Source of the DNA: JAXLRU01 sp046330935
Lineage (GTDB): Bacteria; Actinomycetota; Actinomycetes; Actinomycetales; Kineosporiaceae
Direction of reading: 5' to 3'
DNA: 64,000 nucleotides
Assembly: GCA_046330935.1 (NCBI GenBank)
Contig: JAXLRU010000004.1
Span: 62,001 to 126,000, forward strand
Of this stretch, positions 1 to 7,760 are shown in pieces (positions within the stretch are counted from its first letter, which is position 1; each line of letters starts with the position of its first letter). The position numbers and the translations under genes are program-made. The notes under the pieces are model-generated. The model was not told the origin of the DNA. It ran no database searches and was given only the letters and a program-made list of their open reading frames with translations.

Positions 1-795
1 GTAGGGCGAGCACGTCCCCGACGCCGGCCGGCAGGCGAGGTAGGACCGCTCGAACGCGGTCTCGTCCCAGGCCAACAGCGTGTCCTCGCCGACCCAGCGC
101 AACGTGGTCACGGGGAACGGGAGGCGCAGCAGGGTCACCTCCGCGCCCGTCACCACGCGCAGGGATCGGCCGTCCACGACCGCGGCCCGGCCGCCCGAGG
201 ACAGCCTCGCGACGGCGCCGCCCGCCCCCAGCTCGGGCAACCGTCGCTGCCGCACCCCCGCGCCGTCCGCGAGGGACCACCCGCCGCCGTCGTCCACGAG
301 CAGCCTTCCCGCCGCCGCCCCGGACACGCGCCCCGTCACGGGCAGGCGGCGGGGCGTCGAGCCCGGTGCCCACGACCAGCTCCGGGCGGACTCCTCGTCA
401 CCCTCGACCACACTCGCCAGGACCGTGCCGTCGCCGAGCACCGCCCTGGGGGTGGCGGCGGGCAGGTCCGGGGTCTGCGCCCGCACCCGCCGCTGCGCGA
501 CGTCGTAGACCGCCAGCCCCCGGCCGCGGCCCTCCCCCGAGACGACGCCCGCGAGGAACGCGCCCGACTCGTCGGCGGCCAGCGGCGGCACGAGCCCCTT
601 GAGCCGGGTGACCGAGCCGTCGGCGGCCACCAGCGCGGCGAACCGGGTGTCGGCGACCTGGACGTCGAGCGCGGCGCCCGCGCCGAGCCGGAGCATGCGG
701 TTCACCGCCCACCCGCGGGGCAGCACGACCGCCGAGGTGCCCAGGTGCACGGTGGCGGCACCGTCGGGCCAGGCGGGCGGTTCGACGTGGTCCAC
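1..795 (-). CDS. Propeller-like hypothetical protein, C-terminus cut by window edge
   Basis: About 265 residues are visible; the stop codon lies beyond base 1. The GTG start at 795 is chosen because GAGGAGGA lies 7 bases upstream (803-810). There is no signal peptide or membrane segment. The sequence is made of short beta-rich blocks with recurring patterns (AVYDVAQRR, SLADGAG, LRVVTG, LRWVGEDTLLAWDE) that resemble blades of a WD40/TolB-type propeller, but I cannot name a family. It lies 27 bases downstream of the extensin-like gene on the same strand, so the two may be co-transcribed. Function unknown. Confidence 0.7.
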   Translation of the reverse strand, partial: MDHVEPPAWPDGAATVHLGTSAVVLPRGWAVNRMLRLGAGAALDVQVADTRFAALVAADGSVTRLKGLVPPLAADESGAFLAGVVSGEGRGRGLAVYDVAQRRVRAQTPDLPAATPRAVLGDGTVLASVVEGDEESARSWSWAPGSTPRRLPVTGRVSGAAAGRLLVDDGGGWSLADGAGVRQRRLPELGAGGAVARLSSGGRAAVVDGRSLRVVTGAEVTLLRLPFPVTTLRWVGEDTLLAWDETAFERSYLACRPASGTCSPY

Positions 796-822
796 GGTGG
801 GGTCCTCCTCGTCGGCAGGGGG

Positions 823-1620
823 TCAGTACGACTGGCGGCCGCAGCCCCGCCGGAAGGTGGCCCGGTTGTAGGCGAGCCAGTTGTCCTGCGACGACGTCAG
901 CGACCCGGCACGACCGATCCGGGTCACCACGGCGGCGGACGCGGCGTCGGTCTGCGGCCCCCAGACGCCGTCGATCGAGACGCGGGTGTCCCACACGTAG
1001 CGCAGGGAGCTCTGCACGTGCTGGACCTGCGTGGTCGACGTCGTGTCGAAGGTCGAGGTGCCGCCGCCGGACAGCACGTTGTCGACGTGGATGTGGTTGT
1101 GGTGGGCCGTGTTGTACGGGTAACAGAGCACGTGGCGGAAGTGGTAGTGCAGGCTCGCCGCGGTCGCCCAGTAGAGCCGCCGATGGCGGACGATCTGCTC
1201 GTCGGTGTACCGGGTGCCGTCGCTCCAGAGGTCGTACCTGCCCCAGAAGGCCAGTTGAGCCTCGGTGGTCCCCCCGGCGTAGATGCGGCTGAGGTCGAAC
1301 CCGCGCCCCTGGTCGTGGGCCTCGCTCCCGCGGTCGACGTGGACGCCGTAGGTGACGTACCGCAGCGACCGCGACCAGCTCGCGTTGGCGTTGTCGAGCC
1401 AGAACCGCGACCAGACCTCCAGGCGCCCGTAGAACGTCGGGTGGTACGAGAAGGTCCGCAGTCGCGGCGTGGCGTCGAGCTCGTAGAAGGTCCCGAACCC
1501 GTTGATCTCGGCGGCGGAGGCCAGGGTGCCGTGGGCCGAGGCGGCGGCGGGCGCGAGGAGCATCCCACCCCCGGCGAGGGCCCCCGCGGCGAGCAGACGT
1601 CGCCGGTCGAGTTCCGTCAC
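823..1620 (-). CDS. Tat-exported extensin-like / peptidoglycan-binding protein
   Basis: 265 residues. Residues 5-30 form a twin-arginine-type signal (DRRRLLAAGALAGGG, then an AAASAHG cleavage region). The mature part has a His/Asp-rich centre with HHNHIHVD at 173-180 and DQGRGFDLS at about 103-111. This layout is typical of the extensin-like C-terminal/M15-type metallopeptidase fold. The tail has a VSIDGVWGPQTDAA motif near 215, like the peptidoglycan-binding-1 repeat. From family knowledge, such proteins act on or bind cell-wall peptidoglycan outside the membrane. Enzyme activity is an inference; the metal-ligand pattern supports it but does not prove it. Confidence 0.75.
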   Translation of the reverse strand: MTELDRRRLLAAGALAGGGMLLAPAAASAHGTLASAAEINGFGTFYELDATPRLRTFSYHPTFYGRLEVWSRFWLDNANASWSRSLRYVTYGVHVDRGSEAHDQGRGFDLSRIYAGGTTEAQLAFWGRYDLWSDGTRYTDEQIVRHRRLYWATAASLHYHFRHVLCYPYNTAHHNHIHVDNVLSGGGTSTFDTTSTTQVQHVQSSLRYVWDTRVSIDGVWGPQTDAASAAVVTRIGRAGSLTSSQDNWLAYNRATFRRGCGRQSY

Positions 1621-1710
1621 GGGACCCCCTCGTCGTGGGACGAAACGAGCGAAACCACATCGTCACGCGCATATCGGGCGTCGTCAACGACCTCGCTCGG
1701 GTCGGTGGGG

Positions 1711-2250
1711 TCAGTCCTCCCCCATGGGCTGCCCGACGGCGGCCTCGAACGCTCGGCGCAGCAGCCCGCCGAACGCGACGAAGCGCACGACGTCGACCGT
1801 CGCCTGCGGGTGGTCGCCGGCCCAGGCGCGGACCGCCCCGACCGCCGTGCGGGCGACGTCGTCGGGCGCCCACCCGTAGGCACCCGCGCTGATCGCGGGG
1901 AAGGCGACGCTGACGGCGCCGAGCTCGGCCGCGACGTCGAGGCTGCGCGTGAAGCACGAGGCCAGCAGGGCCGGATCGGTCTGCCCCCGGTGCCGGTTGG
2001 GACCGACCGTGTGGATCACCCACCGGGCGCGCAGGTCGTGGCCCGCGGTGGCGACCGCCTCGCCGACGGGCAGCCCCTGCGGCCACGTGGTCCGGCGCAC
2101 CCGCCGGCACTCCTCCAGCAGCCGGGGCCCCGCGGCACGGTGGATCGCGCCGTCCACGCCGCCGCCACCCAGGAGCGTCGAGTTGGCCGCGTTGACGACC
2201 GCATCGACGTCGGCAGCCGTGATGTCGCCCTCGACGACCTCCAGGCGCAT
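1711..2250 (-). CDS. Macrodomain protein, O-acetyl-ADP-ribose deacetylase type
   Basis: 179 residues, a single macrodomain. The start carries the family hallmarks: VVEGDIT, then DAVVNAANSTLLGGGGVDGAIHRAAG (ADP-ribose-binding Asn/Gly loop), later VIHTVGP and FPAISAGAYG. This is the class I (YmdB/TTHA0132) type, which removes the acetyl group from O-acetyl-ADP-ribose or hydrolyses ADP-ribose adducts. The ATG overlaps the stop of the upstream dtd gene by one base (TGATG), so the two are translationally coupled. Length matches the family. Confidence 0.9.
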   Translation of the reverse strand: MRLEVVEGDITAADVDAVVNAANSTLLGGGGVDGAIHRAAGPRLLEECRRVRRTTWPQGLPVGEAVATAGHDLRARWVIHTVGPNRHRGQTDPALLASCFTRSLDVAAELGAVSVAFPAISAGAYGWAPDDVARTAVGAVRAWAGDHPQATVDVVRFVAFGGLLRRAFEAAVGQPMGED

Positions 2251-2675
2251 CAGACCTCCAGGATCAACGTCACCGGCCCGTCGTTGACGAGCTCGACGGA
2301 CATGTCCGCCCCGAATCGTCCCGTGGCCACCTCGATGCCGCGATCGCGCAGGGCCGCGACGACGGCGTCCACCAGCGGTTGCGCGACGGGGCCCGGCGCC
2401 GCGCCGTTCCAGGACGGCCGGCGCCCCTTGCGGGTGTCGGCGTAGAGCGTGAACTGGCTGACGACGAGCACGGGGGCGCCGGTGTCGGCGACGGACTGCT
2501 CACCCCGCAGGATGCGCAGCTCCGCGATCTTGCGGGCGAGGGTGGCCACCTGCTCGGGCCCGTCGTCGTGGGTGGCACCCACGAGGGCGAGCAGACCCGG
2601 CCGATCGATGGCGCCCACGACCTCACCGGCGACGACGACGCTCGCGGAGGTGACCCGCTGCAGGACGGCTCTCAC
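2250..2675 (-). CDS. dtd: D-aminoacyl-tRNA deacylase
   Basis: 141 residues, full length for Dtd. It opens with MRAVLQRVTSASVVV, holds the SQFTLYADTRKGRRPSW active-site stretch near 79-95, and ends with the GPVT cross-subunit Gly-cisPro motif (NDGPVTLILEV). It hydrolyses D-amino acids (and Gly from mischarged tRNA-Ala) off tRNA in the cytosol. It is coupled to the macrodomain gene downstream. Confidence 0.95.
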   Translation of the reverse strand: MRAVLQRVTSASVVVAGEVVGAIDRPGLLALVGATHDDGPEQVATLARKIAELRILRGEQSVADTGAPVLVVSQFTLYADTRKGRRPSWNGAAPGPVAQPLVDAVVAALRDRGIEVATGRFGADMSVELVNDGPVTLILEV

Positions 2676-2701
2676 GCCGTCACGCTCTCACAGGCGCGCG
2701 G

Positions 2702-3277
2702 TCACGCCTCGGACAGGTCGGGCAGGGCCACCTCGCCGGACGCGTAACGGCGGGCGATCTCGTCGGTCAGCCGGTCCATCACCGACTGCACCTGGCGGCG
2801 GGTCGAGGACAGCTTGTGCTCGAGCTCGGCCAGGTTGTCGACGGCCTGGGCGAGGTCGACGTCGGACAGCGCCGTGAGGTCGGACCCGCCGACGTCGGCG
2901 ACGGCGCGCTCGGCCTCGCGACGCGTCTCGCCCACGCGGCTCGGCTCGGCGCCCATGTGGCGGCCCATCCCGTGCGGCTCGGCGCGGGCGCCGTCGTCGG
3001 AGAGGATCTGCTTGAGCGCCGCCACGATCTCGGCGTCGGAGTGCGGATGACCGTGCGAGAGGGGGCCGTCACCGCGGCGGCTGGCCTGCTCCGCGCGCAG
3101 GATGTCGAGCCGGCCCTGCAGCAGGCGGCGGGCGTAGGAGAGGTCGACCTCCTCCTGGTCGGCCTCGTGCCGGCGCTCGCGCAGGTCCGTCAGCTCCAGC
3201 TCGGCCAGACCCGTGAGGAACGCAGGGTCGAGCACACGGTCGATCCGGCGACGCCCCCCGGACAGGAACTCGGTCAT
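2702..3277 (-). CDS. rsiG: RsiG-type c-di-GMP-binding anti-sigma factor
   Basis: 191 residues, predicted mostly coiled coil with a flexible middle (about 65-125). It contains two exact copies of the RsiG c-di-GMP signature E(x3)S(x2)R(x3)Q(x3)D: E43-S47-R50-Q54-D58 and E153-S157-R160-Q164-D168. In Streptomyces, RsiG holds the flagellar-type sigma factor WhiG inactive only when loaded with a c-di-GMP dimer. Two intact motifs in one chain is the streptomycete arrangement (single-motif homodimers are known elsewhere). The ATG at 3277 has GGAG 7 bases upstream. No whiG-like sigma gene lies in this window, so the partner is elsewhere. The motif match is direct; the role is inferred from the family. 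Confidence 0.88.
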   Translation of the reverse strand: MTEFLSGGRRRIDRVLDPAFLTGLAELELTDLRERRHEADQEEVDLSYARRLLQGRLDILRAEQASRRGDGPLSHGHPHSDAEIVAALKQILSDDGARAEPHGMGRHMGAEPSRVGETRREAERAVADVGGSDLTALSDVDLAQAVDNLAELEHKLSSTRRQVQSVMDRLTDEIARRYASGEVALPDLSEA

Positions 3278-3381
3278 CGACGCTCCAAGGTCACCCCAGG
3301 CACCCGCAGGTGCAGCTCGGCCCTCAGCCTAGCCGCACTGAGGGTCATCTCACGTGCACACAGCGCGGCGAACCGAGCCGA

Positions 3382-3720
3382 TCACCAGGGGCCGTACGGA
3401 CCGTAGGAGTTGCCCGGGCGCCCGCCCCTGCCCGACAGCCGCTGCAGGGCGGGCCGGACGTCGACGAGGTAGACGCTCGCAGCGACCGCCGACACGATCA
3501 TCAGGATGTTGAAGGGGCCCAGCGGGCCGCCGGGCAGGCCGAGGAAGGTCAGCGCCAGCGCCAGACCGTTGATCGCCAGCCACTTGCCCTTGGTGAGCTT
3601 GCCCGCCGCGGCGAACAGCTCCGCCTTGCGGGTGGCGGCATCGACCAGGGCGAAGCCGGCCAGGACGAACACCAGCAGGGTGACCGCCCACATCACCAGG
3701 TACTGCGCGACACCGAACAT
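3382..3720 (-). CDS. DUF2516 family membrane protein
   Basis: 112 residues with three hydrophobic segments (about 5-27, 48-62 and 68-88) and a Gly/Pro/Tyr-rich tail (GNSYGPYGPW). It matches DUF2516, the Rv0476 type, by layout and by its place beside an HbhA-like gene. No Shine-Dalgarno is visible. A -10 element TACGCT (3727-3732) sits exactly 6 bases before the ATG, so it is likely transcribed separately as a leaderless mRNA. Function unknown. Confidence 0.85.
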   Translation of the reverse strand: MFGVAQYLVMWAVTLLVFVLAGFALVDAATRKAELFAAAGKLTKGKWLAINGLALALTFLGLPGGPLGPFNILMIVSAVAASVYLVDVRPALQRLSGRGGRPGNSYGPYGPW

Positions 3721-3832
3721 GGGTCAAGCGTAGGTGGAACCGGGCCGTCCCGCCGTGGATCTCCGGTGCGGCCCGCCGTCACCACCCGGACGGGTGCCGC
3801 CGCCGCTCGCTCAGCGGCGGCACCGCGGGGCG

Positions 3833-4741
3833 TCAGTCCTCGAGGGGAGTCGTCGCCGACGGATCGGTGGCGGCGGCGACGTCCTTGGGGGTCACCGCCT
3901 CGACGGGCGCCTTCGCAACGGTCTTGCGCGCCCGCGACCGGGCCGGAGCCGGGACCGCGGGGGCCGTCGCCCGCGGGGTCGTCGCCCGGGCCGTGCGCGT
4001 CGCCGGCTTGGCCGTCGTGGTCTTCGCCGGCGTGGTGGCGGCCGGCTCGGTCGCCGCGGTCTTGGGCGTCGTCCGCTTCACCGCCGCCACCTTCTCGACC
4101 GCGGCGGAGCGCGCCGCGGAACGGCGCACCGCGCCGCCGGTGGTGAGGTCGGCCACGGCGTCGCCCAGGCCCCCGCCCGCAGCGGACACCACGCCCACCG
4201 CCCCACCGACCGCACCGCTCACCGCGCCGGTCGCGGCCTTGCGGCCCGTGTCGACGACGGTGCGTGCGCGGGTGACCGTGACCCGAGCGCGCTGGGCCAC
4301 CTGCTCGGCGGCGGGAGCGATCCCCACGACGGACCGACCACGGGCGACCAGGCGCGACAGCTCGGACTCGACGCGACCGGCGGTGGTCAGGGCCGTGGCG
4401 ACGGCGGTGGAGACGGCGCGGGCCTGGGCGGCGCCGACCTCCTCGCGCAGCCGCTCGGGCTCCAGCCGCGCGCGCAGGGCCATCGGGTCCAGCACCGCGG
4501 CGCGGGAGGCGACGGCCTGGACGAGCGCGAGGCCGTGGTCCACCTGCTGCTGCACCTGCTGGCGGACCTCCTCGCCCACCTGCTGGCGCCGCTCCGGCGA
4601 GGCCACGAGGGCGGGGGCGTGCGCGGCCACCTCGCGCAGCCGGGTGGCGGCGAGGTCGGCGGCACCCACCAGCGCCGCGACGGGGGCGGAGGTGCCTACC
4701 TTCTCCTTGAGGCCGGCGCGCAGGTCGTCGACGGACGTCAT
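3833..4741 (-). CDS. HbhA-like surface protein (heparin-binding haemagglutinin family)
   Basis: 302 residues. The first 120 are helical and Ala/Gln/Glu-rich (RQQVGEEVRQQVQQQ), as in the HbhA coiled coil. A second helical stretch and a Gly/Ala hydrophobic region (about 170-200) follow. The C-terminal 100 residues are Lys/Ala/Thr/Pro-rich (KTTTAKPATRTARATT), which corresponds to the cationic heparin-binding tail of mycobacterial HbhA. The gene overlaps the upstream XRE regulator by 4 bases (ATGA) and precedes DUF2516, the order Rv0474-Rv0475-Rv0476 of M. tuberculosis. Adhesion is not implied in a non-pathogen; a cell-envelope or growth-pole role is as likely. Confidence 0.72.
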   Translation of the reverse strand: MTSVDDLRAGLKEKVGTSAPVAALVGAADLAATRLREVAAHAPALVASPERRQQVGEEVRQQVQQQVDHGLALVQAVASRAAVLDPMALRARLEPERLREEVGAAQARAVSTAVATALTTAGRVESELSRLVARGRSVVGIAPAAEQVAQRARVTVTRARTVVDTGRKAATGAVSGAVGGAVGVVSAAGGGLGDAVADLTTGGAVRRSAARSAAVEKVAAVKRTTPKTAATEPAATTPAKTTTAKPATRTARATTPRATAPAVPAPARSRARKTVAKAPVEAVTPKDVAAATDPSATTPLED

Positions 4742-5154
4742 GACGTGCTCCCTTCGCGGAGTTCGCGATCGAGGTCAGGGCTGGGGTCGGGGCTGGGGTC
4801 GCGCGGCGGCTGGGGCTCGGGGCCCGGCGCGTCGGCGAGGAAGGTGCGGTAGAGGTCGAGCAGGACCCGCTTGTGCCGGTCGGACAGGCGCGGGTCGGCG
4901 AGCACCGCGGCCTCGACGCCGGAATCGGCATCGGGATCGAGGATGCCCGCGCGCACGTAGACGGCCCCGGCGGAGATGCGCAGGGCCTTGGCGATCTGCT
5001 GCAGGACCTCGGCCGAGGGCTTGCGCAGGCCACGCTCGACCTGGCTGAGGTAGGGGTTGGAGACGCCGGCGAGCGCCGACAGCTGGCGCAGCGTCAGCCG
5101 CGCGTGCTGGCGCTGCTCCCGCAGGTAGCTCCCGAGGTCACCGACACCCGTCAC
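4738..5154 (-). CDS. XRE-family transcriptional regulator, Rv0474-like
   Basis: 138 residues. Residues 7-62 form a clear Cro/C1 helix-turn-helix (LGSYLREQRQHARLTLRQLS, then GVSNPYLSQVERGLRKPS). The second half (DPRLSDRHKRVLLDLYRTFL) is typical of the mycobacterial Rv0474 group, followed by a Pro/Asp-rich tail. It is the first gene of the XRE-hbhA unit. A 7-bp perfect inverted repeat, TGCTTGC-CAGA-GCAAGCA, lies 10 bases upstream (5165-5182) and is a plausible auto-operator. Confidence 0.88.
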   Translation of the reverse strand: MTGVGDLGSYLREQRQHARLTLRQLSALAGVSNPYLSQVERGLRKPSAEVLQQIAKALRISAGAVYVRAGILDPDADSGVEAAVLADPRLSDRHKRVLLDLYRTFLADAPGPEPQPPRDPSPDPSPDLDRELREGSTS

Positions 5155-5164
5155 CGCTCCATCG

Positions 5165-5182
5165 TGCTTGCCAGAGCAAGCA
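5165..5182. promoter_or_regulatory. Inverted repeat upstream of the XRE regulator gene
   Basis: TGCTTGC-4-GCAAGCA is a perfect dyad, centred about 20 bases before the GTG of the XRE gene. HTH_XRE proteins bind such short dyads. I infer autoregulation; binding is not shown. Confidence 0.5.
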
Positions 5183-5202
5183 TCCGCAAGCCGGAGCTCG
5201 CG

Positions 5203-6279
5203 TCAGGGGGCGACGACGACCTCCTGCGCCGCCGGCGTCCCCTCGACGTCGAGCACCTCGGCCGGCGGCACCGACCGCTTCACCACGGCCAGCGCGACCG
5301 GCCCCAGTTCGTGGTGGCGGGCCGGCGTCGTGACCCGGCCGATCACGCGGCCGCCGAGGGCGACGGGCGCGCCGGCCGCGGGCAGCCCGTGGCCGGAGCC
5401 GTCGAGGTGCAGGAAGACCAGCCGCCGCGGCGGGCGGCCCAGGTTGTGCACGCGCGCGACGGTCTCCTGCCCGCGGTAGCAGCCCTTGCGCAGGTGGACG
5501 GCGGTGCGCAGCCAGTCGAGCTCGTGGGGGATGGTGCGGTGGTCGGTCTCGAAGCCGAGCCGGGGCCGACGCGCGGCCACGCGCAGGGCGTCCACGGCCC
5601 ACGTGCCCGCGAGCGGGACGCCGTCCAGCGCTGCCGCGAGCCCCGCGCGCGGCACGAGCCGCTCCTGCCAGCGCCACACGGCCCCCGCCTCGAGGGCGGG
5701 GTGCTCCCCCTCCCCCGCGTAGGAGACCGACCCCTCGCCGACCGCCGGCCACGGGTCGTCCCACACGACCGTGCCCTCCAGCCCCGGGAGCACTGCCGTC
5801 ACGGGGTCGTCCCCGCCGAGGTGGCGACCCACCACCGCCCAGTCGGCCGTGACATCGTCGACCTCGACGCGCTTCATGAAGACCATGCGGTCCAGCCACT
5901 CGGCCAGCGCGGGCGCCGTCCCGGGTTCGACCGTGATCCACGTGGCCTCGCCGTCGTCGACGAGGTGCAGGGCGTGCTCGACGTGCCCGTGCGGGCTGAG
6001 CACGAGTGCCTCCGTCGACGCGCCCGGGGCGAGGCCGCTGAGGTGCTGCGTGGTGAGCGAGTGCAGCCAGCCGAGCCGGTCTGACCCGGTGACGCGCAGC
6101 ACGCCGCGATGGGAGAGGTCGGTCGCGGCGGCACCCGCGAGCAGGGCCCGCTGCTCGACCACGGGATCGCCGTAGTGCCAGGCGACGGGGGCGTCGGGCC
6201 CTTCGGCGGGCACGGCGCCGTGGCGGGCGAGCAGCGGGGACGCGGCGGTGTCGAGGGCGGTCACGACGGGGTCAACCAC
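5203..6279 (-). CDS. ygfZ: Folate-binding YgfZ/GcvT-like protein
   Basis: 358 residues. It carries the YgfZ signature K-G-C-Y-x-G-Q-E at 265-272 and lacks the rest of a glycine-cleavage T-protein. The N-terminal half has the GcvT-like folate-binding fold (DLSHRGVLRVTGSDRLGWLHSL at about 54-75). YgfZ uses tetrahydrofolate to help build and repair particular Fe-S enzymes such as MiaB. It starts at a GTG that overlaps the 3' end of the fur-type gene by 8 bases, so it is translated from the same message; pairing with a metal-sensing repressor fits an iron/redox role. Confidence 0.9.
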   Translation of the reverse strand: MVDPVVTALDTAASPLLARHGAVPAEGPDAPVAWHYGDPVVEQRALLAGAAATDLSHRGVLRVTGSDRLGWLHSLTTQHLSGLAPGASTEALVLSPHGHVEHALHLVDDGEATWITVEPGTAPALAEWLDRMVFMKRVEVDDVTADWAVVGRHLGGDDPVTAVLPGLEGTVVWDDPWPAVGEGSVSYAGEGEHPALEAGAVWRWQERLVPRAGLAAALDGVPLAGTWAVDALRVAARRPRLGFETDHRTIPHELDWLRTAVHLRKGCYRGQETVARVHNLGRPPRRLVFLHLDGSGHGLPAAGAPVALGGRVIGRVTTPARHHELGPVALAVVKRSVPPAEVLDVEGTPAAQEVVVAP

Positions 6280-6727
6280 GAGCCCCGCCCCGCAGCTTCC
6301 CGTCGGGCCCCGACACGGCCTTGCAGTCGGAGCAGACGCCGTGCACGGACAGGTGCGCGATGTCGGGTTCGAAGCCGTTCGTGGCCTGGATGGTGCGCGC
6401 CAGCTCGGCCGCCGCGTCCACCGGCAGCTGGTCGACGTGGCCGCAGCGGCGGCAGACCAGGTGCACGTGGTCGGCGTGCTCGGCCGGGTGGTAGGTGGGC
6501 GCGCCGTGGCGCAGGTGGGTGTGCGCGACGAGGTCGAGCTGCTCCAGCAGCTCCAGCGTGCGGTAGACCGTGGACAGGCTGACGGCCGCCTCGGATGCCT
6601 GGACCCGCTCGCAGACCTGCTCGGGCGTGCCGTGCCCGAGGTCGGTGACGGCCTGCAGGACGAGCCGCCGCTGCGGGGTGGCGCGGACGCCGTGGGCGCG
6701 CAGCAGGGCGTCGAACCGGTCCCCCAC
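6272..6727 (-). CDS. Fur-family metal-responsive repressor
   Basis: 151 residues from the GTG at 6727, which lies 2 bases after the nitrobindin stop codon. The N-terminal winged helix has RATPQRRLVL and SLSTVYRTLELLEQLDLV (about 50-68). The dimerisation domain has HADHVHLVC and two CxxC pairs, C92/C95 and C132/C135, forming the structural zinc site. The sequence does not separate Fur, Zur and PerR clearly. It is cotranscribed with nitrobindin upstream and ygfZ downstream, so the regulon may include haem/NO and Fe-S functions. Confidence 0.88.
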   Translation of the reverse strand: MGDRFDALLRAHGVRATPQRRLVLQAVTDLGHGTPEQVCERVQASEAAVSLSTVYRTLELLEQLDLVAHTHLRHGAPTYHPAEHADHVHLVCRRCGHVDQLPVDAAAELARTIQATNGFEPDIAHLSVHGVCSDCKAVSGPDGKLRGGARG

Positions 6728-6729
6728 GG

Positions 6730-7242
6730 CTAGACCCGCTTCAGGCGTGCCGAGGCGTGCGAGGCCAGGGGCTGCCCGACGGCAGCCATGTCCATGACCC
6801 ACAGCAGGTCGGACTCCACGAGCCCGTACATGCGGGTGGCCGCGGAGTACTCCTTCGCGGACACGGTCCGCGCGACGACGTCGGTCTCCAGCTGGACGCG
6901 CGGGCCGTCGACCTTGCCGACGTAGATCTCGGCGATGCCCGTGGGGTGCACGAGCAGCACCTCCAGCTCGGTGCCGCCGCCCTCGGCCTCCCCCACCGGG
7001 CGCCAGTAGCCGGTCTCGGTGGCCAGCGGCCGCACGGTGGCGCCCTCGTCGTCGAGCAGCCAGGTGCGCGAGGTGTAGGCGAGGAAGGGCCGCCCGTCGT
7101 GGCGGAATTCGACCTCCTGGCCGAAGCGCAGCTCCTCGGTCATCGAGGGGTAGCCGACGACGCCCACGCCGGCCCAGGTCCCGACCATCCACGCGAGCGG
7201 GATCAGCGGCTGGGGGAGGTCGGCGTCGAGCGTGATGGGCAT
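6730..7242 (-). CDS. Nitrobindin-type haem-binding protein (FABP-like barrel)
   Basis: 170 residues from the ATG at 7242. The lead signature GTWAGVG (a GxWxGxG form, about 21-27) and the all-beta sequence mark the bacterial nitrobindin/THAP4-C family of 10-strand barrels. Family members bind ferric haem b and isomerise peroxynitrite to nitrate. No Shine-Dalgarno is seen; CACAGT lies 6 bases upstream, compatible with a leaderless start. It is first in a nitrobindin-fur-ygfZ unit. Confidence 0.85.
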   Translation of the reverse strand: MPITLDADLPQPLIPLAWMVGTWAGVGVVGYPSMTEELRFGQEVEFRHDGRPFLAYTSRTWLLDDEGATVRPLATETGYWRPVGEAEGGGTELEVLLVHPTGIAEIYVGKVDGPRVQLETDVVARTVSAKEYSAATRMYGLVESDLLWVMDMAAVGQPLASHASARLKRV

Positions 7243-7311
7243 GGGCTCACTGTGCCGCACGCGCCTGCCCCTGCACGAATCAGCCCCGATCGGCCCGCCT
7301 ACCCTGTCGAC

Positions 7312-7710
7312 GTGACCTCCCCCGCGCCCGCCGCCGACGCCGTCCCCGCACGCCGCAGCCTGCTGATCAAGGTGACGGTGGGCGCCGAGGCGGCGGAACG
7401 GTGCAACCAGGCCTTCACCGTGGCGGCGACGGCCGTCGCGGCAGGGGTCGAGGTGTCGCTGTGGCTGGCGGGCGAGGCGTCCTGGTTCGCGGTGCCGGGC
7501 CGGGCGGCGGAGTTCGCCCTGCCGCACGCAGCCCCGCTCGACGCGCTGCTCGCCGCCGTGATCGACGGCGGGACCGTGACGCTGTGCACGCAGTGCGCGG
7601 CCCGGCGCGAGCTGACCCAGGCCGACCTCGTGCCGGGCGTGCGGATCGCCGGCGCGGCCGTGTTCGTCGAGGAGGCCACCACCCCCGGCACCCAGGCCCT
7701 CGTGTACTGA
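7312..7710 (+). CDS. DsrE/DsrF-like protein
   Basis: 132 residues. It has the small alpha/beta DsrE fold: LLIKVTVGAEAAERCNQAFTVA (helix after strand 1), then VEVSLWLAGEASW, then VTLCTQCAARR with a CTQC pair at about 88-91 that could carry persulfide. The GTG at 7312 follows a TACCCT -10 element by exactly 6 bases with no Shine-Dalgarno, so it is leaderless. It is divergent from the nitrobindin gene. A sulfur-relay role is inferred. Confidence 0.75.
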   Translation: MTSPAPAADAVPARRSLLIKVTVGAEAAERCNQAFTVAATAVAAGVEVSLWLAGEASWFAVPGRAAEFALPHAAPLDALLAAVIDGGTVTLCTQCAARRELTQADLVPGVRIAGAAVFVEEATTPGTQALVY

Positions 7711-7760
7711 GGTCGGGCCCGAGGTTCGGCCCACTGCCGGCCCCTGGGCCCGATGGGGGC

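Noticed and set aside
398..2110. A 570-codon minus-strand frame across the extensin-like and macrodomain genes
   Set aside because: Composition is typical of an off-frame shadow in high-GC DNA, and it overlaps genes with clear motifs.
6272..7192. A 306-residue version of the Fur-family protein with a long N-terminal extension
   Set aside because: The extra part lies entirely within the nitrobindin gene in another frame. Fur proteins are about 140-150 residues, and a GTG at 6727 gives that.
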